From positions 1 to 17,497 of the forward strand of contig DATAFJ010000127.1 in NCBI GenBank assembly GCA_036257535.1: DNA of 17,497 nucleotides, read 5' to 3'. A model generated the notes under the pieces. That model was not told the origin of the DNA. It did no database searches and saw only the letters and a program-made list of their open reading frames with translations. The stretch comes from DATAEE01 sp036257535 (GTDB lineage Bacteria; Acidobacteriota; Vicinamibacteria; Vicinamibacterales; 2-12-FULL-66-21). Both the position numbers and the translations under genes were made by a program. Of the stretch, positions 14,124-17,497 are shown piece after piece (position 1 is the stretch's first letter; every line of letters starts with the position of its first letter).

Positions 14124-15248
14124 CTAGCGCTTTCCCGAAATCTCCGCGGCCGGCTGGGCGTACCCCTCTGCCTCGTACCCGCCGTGATAGTCCTTTTCGT
14201 CAGGCCGGCGGATCTGCGAATGCGGGACCACCCTGTCGCGGCGGAGGCCGCGGAAGTCCTCGGGTGAGCTGTACCCCCTGCGCTCCATGAACTCCGTCAG
14301 GCTCTCTTTGAGCGAGCGGATGACGTTGGGGCCGACGGCGTGGTCCAACATGGCGGCGGTGCAGACCTGCACGGTGCCACAGCCGAGCAGAAAGTAGTTC
14401 AGCGCGTGGGAGAACTCGGCGATGCCGCCGATCCCCGAGAACGCGCCGACCGGGAAGGCCTGCGTGAGCTGCGCGATCTTCGCGAGCGACAGCGGCAGGA
14501 TCGCGGGCCCGCCGAGGCCGCCGCTCGACACGTAGCCGTCGACGTTAATCTCGAAGTCGAGCGTCTCGGGATCGACGAGCGGAATGGAAGGAAAAGTGTT
14601 GGAGGAGGTGATCGCGTCCGCGCCGCCGGCGAACGATCCGCGCGCCTCGGCGACGATGTCGGTCGTTGACGGCGTCAGTTTGCACCAGATCGGCACGCGC
14701 GCCACTTCCTTGACCGCCTGCGTGACGACCGAGATGAGCCCCTCGTCGCGCCCGATGTTCGACCCCATGTCCTGCCGATCCATGTGCGGACAGGACAGGT
14801 TCAGCTCGAAGGCGTCGGCGCCCTGGTCCTGGCAGGCCTTCGCGAGCGTCTGCCAGTTCGCGAGCTCGCGATCGCTCCCGGAGCCGGCCATGATCGACGC
14901 TACGAGGACCTTCTGCGGAAACGCCTTCTTGATCTTCGCGAGCCGCGGCACCCACCAGTCGAGCGTCTTGTCCGAAATGAGCTCCCAGTTCCAGGACGAG
15001 TGCAGCGTCGTCCCCGCGCGCTTCTCCATCGAGACCTGATACGTGCCCGATGTCGCCCGCAGGAACTTCGTCTTCGGCCCTCTCACGTTGACGACCGGGT
15101 GCAAGCCGATTGTCTTCGTGACCACGCCCGCCCAGCCGGCGTCGAACGCGCGCAGGATGTTGCTGTCGGACTCGGTCGGCGGCGCCGAGGCGAGCAGGAA
15201 GGGGCTGTCGAAACGAATACCGGTGAAGACGGTAGACAGGTCCGCCAT
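14124..15248 (-). CDS. PreA-like dihydropyrimidine dehydrogenase / dihydroorotate dehydrogenase-fold protein, no ferredoxin tail
   Basis: This 374-residue protein has the FMN-binding TIM barrel of the dihydroorotate/dihydropyrimidine dehydrogenases. Seen: FDSPFLLASAPPTES at 13-27, GWAGVVTKTIG at 38-48, ELNLSCPHMDRQDMGS at 148-163, CKLTPSTTDI at 189-198, and SGIGGI at 271-276 for the FMN phosphate. These match PreA, which reduces uracil and thymine with NADH together with PreT. Unlike E. coli PreA (411 residues, from memory) it ends without the two CxxCxxCxxxC iron-sulfur clusters; its tail, after RRPDEKDYHGGY, has no cysteines. Ile165 stands where the animal enzyme has its catalytic Cys, though bacterial PreA also seems to lack it there. 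The ATG at 15248 opens the conserved MADLSTVFTG; ATG 15272 is an alternative. It sits between aminotransferases, and no PreT is visible. Confidence 0.85.
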   Translation of the reverse strand: MADLSTVFTGIRFDSPFLLASAPPTESDSNILRAFDAGWAGVVTKTIGLHPVVNVRGPKTKFLRATSGTYQVSMEKRAGTTLHSSWNWELISDKTLDWWVPRLAKIKKAFPQKVLVASIMAGSGSDRELANWQTLAKACQDQGADAFELNLSCPHMDRQDMGSNIGRDEGLISVVTQAVKEVARVPIWCKLTPSTTDIVAEARGSFAGGADAITSSNTFPSIPLVDPETLDFEINVDGYVSSGGLGGPAILPLSLAKIAQLTQAFPVGAFSGIGGIAEFSHALNYFLLGCGTVQVCTAAMLDHAVGPNVIRSLKESLTEFMERRGYSSPEDFRGLRRDRVVPHSQIRRPDEKDYHGGYEAEGYAQPAAEISGKR

Positions 15249-15279
15249 GGTTACATCAATGCCCGATGGCATGAGTGCG

Positions 15280-16440
15280 TCAGGCCGCCTTGGCTTTGAC
15301 CCCGAGGACGTCGCCGAAGACGGCCACGGCCTTGCGCATCTCATCGATCGTGCCAATCGAGATCCGGCAGTACGTCGTCATCGGCGGGAAGGGACGGCCG
15401 ACCAGCACCCCGCGTTCGCGGCACGGGTCGCGGAACTCGGCCAGCGGACGCTTGACGTCGACGAAGATGAAGTTGGCCTGCGAATCGCTCGCGGTGAAGC
15501 CGGCCTGCTTGAACCAGTCGATCGTGAAGCCGCGCGCCTGGGTGTTGCGGTCGCGCTCCTTGTCGATCCGGGTCTGATCCGCGATCGACGCGATCGCCGC
15601 GGCGACGCCGGGACAGTTCATGCTCGTACCGTACTGCCACTCCTGCATCGACCGCAGCGTCTCCGGCTTGCCGATCATGTAGCCGACCCGGAGGCCCGCC
15701 ATGCCGTGCGCCTTCGAGAACGTCCGCGCGACGATGACCCGCGGATTCTCGAGCGCAAGCGGGATCTGCGTGCCGTAGCTCGGATCGGTGACGTAGTCGA
15801 AATACGCCTCGTCGATGAGGATCGTCGTCGTCGGCGAGCCCTTCAGCACGCGATCGATGAAGTTCGCGACGGTCTTGCCCGGATGAACGGTGGCCGTCGG
15901 GTTGTTCGGATTATTGAGATATACGAGCCCCGCTCCGGGCGACGCGGCAACGAGCGCGTCGAGATCGTCGCGGAGCGCCGCGTCGAGCGGCAGCGCCTTT
16001 ACGGGCGCACCCACGAGCGGGGCATAGTCGGCGCACTCCTCGTAGGCGGGAGCGCCGCAGACGAGCCCTCGAGATGGCGCAGTGAAGACCTGCGTGGCCG
16101 TGCGGAGCAGTTGCGTCGATCCGGAGCCGACGAGCACGTTGTCGGTCGGGATCTTGTACTTCGCCGCGACCGCTTCGCGGAGCAGCTGCGGATTGCCGGG
16201 ATACCGGCCGGCGGGCGCGCCGTCGCGCAGGAGCGACCGCATCGCGTCGAGCACCTTCGGACCGGGCCCGAGCGGGTTCTCGTTGTTGTGCAGGAGGAGC
16301 GGGCGCATGCCCGTCGTCTGCATGAACGTCTCGACCCAGCGCGCGGTAGCGGCGTCCGCCTGGCGGGGGAAATATGACGTCGTGAGCGCGCCGGCTGCGC
16401 CGGCGCCAAGGGTCCGAACGAACGAGCGGCGTGACAGCAT
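15280..16440 (-). CDS. Tat-exported HisC-like PLP-dependent aminotransferase
   Basis: This 386-residue protein starts MLSRRSFVRTLGAGAAGA, a twin-arginine signal (Arg4-Arg5, then a hydrophobic Ala/Gly core, likely ending near residue 30). The rest is a fold-type-I aminotransferase close to histidinol-phosphate aminotransferase: NNENPLGPGP at 52-61, NPNNPTATVH at 177-186, LIDEAYFDY at 208-216 with Asp210 and Tyr213, and RTFSKAHGMAGLRVGY at 239-254 with Lys243 as Schiff-base lysine. The active site is complete. Export of a PLP enzyme already folded with its cofactor is exactly what Tat allows, but an aminotransferase outside the cytoplasm is unusual, and a biosynthetic HisC role is unlikely. The start has GGAGG at 16446-16450. 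It lies 12 bases from its paralogue upstream and 31 bases from the PreA-like gene. Confidence 0.9.
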   Translation of the reverse strand: MLSRRSFVRTLGAGAAGALTTSYFPRQADAATARWVETFMQTTGMRPLLLHNNENPLGPGPKVLDAMRSLLRDGAPAGRYPGNPQLLREAVAAKYKIPTDNVLVGSGSTQLLRTATQVFTAPSRGLVCGAPAYEECADYAPLVGAPVKALPLDAALRDDLDALVAASPGAGLVYLNNPNNPTATVHPGKTVANFIDRVLKGSPTTTILIDEAYFDYVTDPSYGTQIPLALENPRVIVARTFSKAHGMAGLRVGYMIGKPETLRSMQEWQYGTSMNCPGVAAAIASIADQTRIDKERDRNTQARGFTIDWFKQAGFTASDSQANFIFVDVKRPLAEFRDPCRERGVLVGRPFPPMTTYCRISIGTIDEMRKAVAVFGDVLGVKAKAA

Positions 16441-16452
16441 GTTCTCCTCCCT

Positions 16453-17497
16453 CTACTTGCTCACGAGCGTCGTCGTGGCCCCGAGGACTTTGGCGAACAC
16501 CTCGGTCGCCCGCTTCATCTCGTCCATCGTGCCGATCGAGATGCGGACCCAATTACGTTCGAGCGGCGGGAAGTCGCGGCCGACGTACACGCCGTGCTGG
16601 CGGCAGGCCTCCCGGAATTCGCGTGCAGAGCGCTTGATGTCGACGAAGAGGAAATTGCCCTGCGAGTCGGTCGCCGTGCAGCCCGCTTTCTTGAAGAAGT
16701 CGAGCGTGAACGTGCGCACCTGCGTATTGCGCTTGCGCTCCTGCTCGATGTGCGCCTTGTCCTGGAACGAGGCATGAGCCGCGGCGACCGTCGGGACGGC
16801 CACGTTGTAGGGCATCAGGTACGGCGCCATCGCCTTCATGATCTCCGGCTGCCCGACCGCGTAGCCGACGCGCAGGCCGGCCATACCGTACGCCTTCGAG
16901 AACGTCCGGAGGACGAACACGCGCGAGCCGGCTTCCGTCGCGAGCGGCACACCGGTCTCGTACGCGGGATCGGTCACGTAGTCGTGGTACGCCTCGTCGA
17001 GCAGGATCGCCGTCTGGGGCGACGTCTTTCTCACCTGTCCGACGAACTCCCGAATCGCGCTGGCGGAATGCACCGTCGCCGTCGGGTTGTTCGGGTTGCA
17101 GACGAACACCAGTCCGGCGCCGGGCGCGGCAGCCGCCATCTTCGCGAGATCGAGCTTGCCGGCGGCGTCCACCTGAATGGCGCGGACCGGATATCCCATC
17201 TGTTCCGCGGTGCGCCCTGGCGACTCGAATGTCGGCGCCCCGGTCACGAGCGCCTTGTCCTTCGACGTGAACGCGCGGACGGCGGCGATGAGCAGCTCGC
17301 CCGATCCGGCGCCGAGGCTGACGCCATCCGGCTTTATGCCGAACGACGAAGCAAGGAGCCCTCGCAGATCCGCGAGAGCCGGCTTTGCGTTCATCGGATA
17401 ACGACCGGCATCAGCGAACGAAGACTCGATGGCGGCCATGGCCTTCGGGCCGGGACCGAGCGGGTTCTCGTTGCTGTTGATCTGGATCTCGTCGGGT
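16453..17497 (-). CDS. HisC-like PLP-dependent aminotransferase, tandem paralogue (N-terminus outside window)
   Basis: The reading frame is open to the window edge; the first visible residues, PDEIQINSNENPLGPGPKAM, align with residues about 46-64 of the neighbouring Tat-exported protein, so roughly 45 residues, including any signal peptide, are missing. The visible 347 residues contain GAGSGE (PLP phosphate), NPNNPTATVH, LLDEAYHDYVTDP and RTFSKAYGMAGLRVGY with the Schiff-base lysine. The stretch around NPNNPT to GLRVGY is clearly the same as in the neighbour with scattered changes, so the two arose by tandem duplication. The ATG at 17439 is internal to the conserved N-terminal motif and cannot be the real start. 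The stop lies 12 bases before the next start, so the genes are one operon. Whether this copy is also exported cannot be seen. Confidence 0.9.
   Translation of the reverse strand, partial: PDEIQINSNENPLGPGPKAMAAIESSFADAGRYPMNAKPALADLRGLLASSFGIKPDGVSLGAGSGELLIAAVRAFTSKDKALVTGAPTFESPGRTAEQMGYPVRAIQVDAAGKLDLAKMAAAAPGAGLVFVCNPNNPTATVHSASAIREFVGQVRKTSPQTAILLDEAYHDYVTDPAYETGVPLATEAGSRVFVLRTFSKAYGMAGLRVGYAVGQPEIMKAMAPYLMPYNVAVPTVAAAHASFQDKAHIEQERKRNTQVRTFTLDFFKKAGCTATDSQGNFLFVDIKRSAREFREACRQHGVYVGRDFPPLERNWVRISIGTMDEMKRATEVFAKVLGATTTLVSK

Noticed and set aside
15043..16377. 444-codon open frame antisense to the PreA-like and HisC-like genes
   Set aside because: Composition is that of a shadow frame (Arg/Val/Asp/Glu repeats) and the opposite strand has well-supported enzymes.
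15280..17497. Histidine biosynthesis operon because of two HisC-like genes
   Set aside because: No other his gene is present, one copy is exported, and the neighbours are catabolic-type enzymes.

Overview
The window is high-GC bacterial DNA, densely coded, with thirteen genes (eleven complete, two cut by the window edges). The lineage looks like Acidobacteriota, possibly the Vicinamibacteria/Bryobacter side. This is inferred from a roughly 1000-residue Oar-type TonB-dependent receptor with an N-terminal carboxypeptidase-regulatory domain, a secreted Ala/Lys/Pro/Thr-rich protein, a Tat-tagged HisC-like aminotransferase, and short degenerate intergenic repeats. No rRNA, tRNA, CRISPR array, transposase or phage gene was seen. 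No gene-free stretch exceeds 300 bases; the longest, at about 250 bases, precedes the sulfotransferase.

Layout. 1-489 (+) is the C-terminal catalytic part of an arginine-deiminase/amidinotransferase-fold protein. It converges on a minus-strand pair: a 64-residue DnaJ-type zinc-motif mini-protein followed by a PfkB sugar kinase resembling fructoselysine 6-kinase. From 1681 to 4621 (+) come a ten-helix membrane protein with a duplicated Trp-His...Ser-Pro-Pro-His motif and a membrane-anchored extracytoplasmic protein with two His/Met-rich repeats, separated by a 170-base imperfect inverted repeat. Convergent to them, with only 4 bases between the stop codons, is a minus-strand three-gene operon (8222 to 4626): a secreted Lys/Pro/Ala-rich protein, an outer-membrane barrel and a secreted copper amine oxidase with all catalytic residues. 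Divergent from that operon is the Oar-like TonB-dependent receptor (8433-11441), followed by a lone sulfotransferase (11694-12677).

The right end is a tight minus-strand operon read from 17497 down to 12749: two tandem HisC-like fold-type-I aminotransferases (one with a clear Tat signal, one cut by the edge), a PreA-like dihydropyrimidine dehydrogenase lacking the ferredoxin tail, and a class III aminotransferase.

How the genes may work together. The most coherent idea is a copper/amine-oxidation neighbourhood: the 1681-4621 pair looks suited to handling copper outside the cytoplasm, next to the secreted copper enzyme that would need it. The right-hand operon looks like amino-group and pyrimidine (or related cyclic amide) catabolism, with beta-alanine as a possible link between the PreA-like protein and the class III aminotransferase; an exported aminotransferase in that setting is unexplained. 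Both proposals are inference from residues and gene order.
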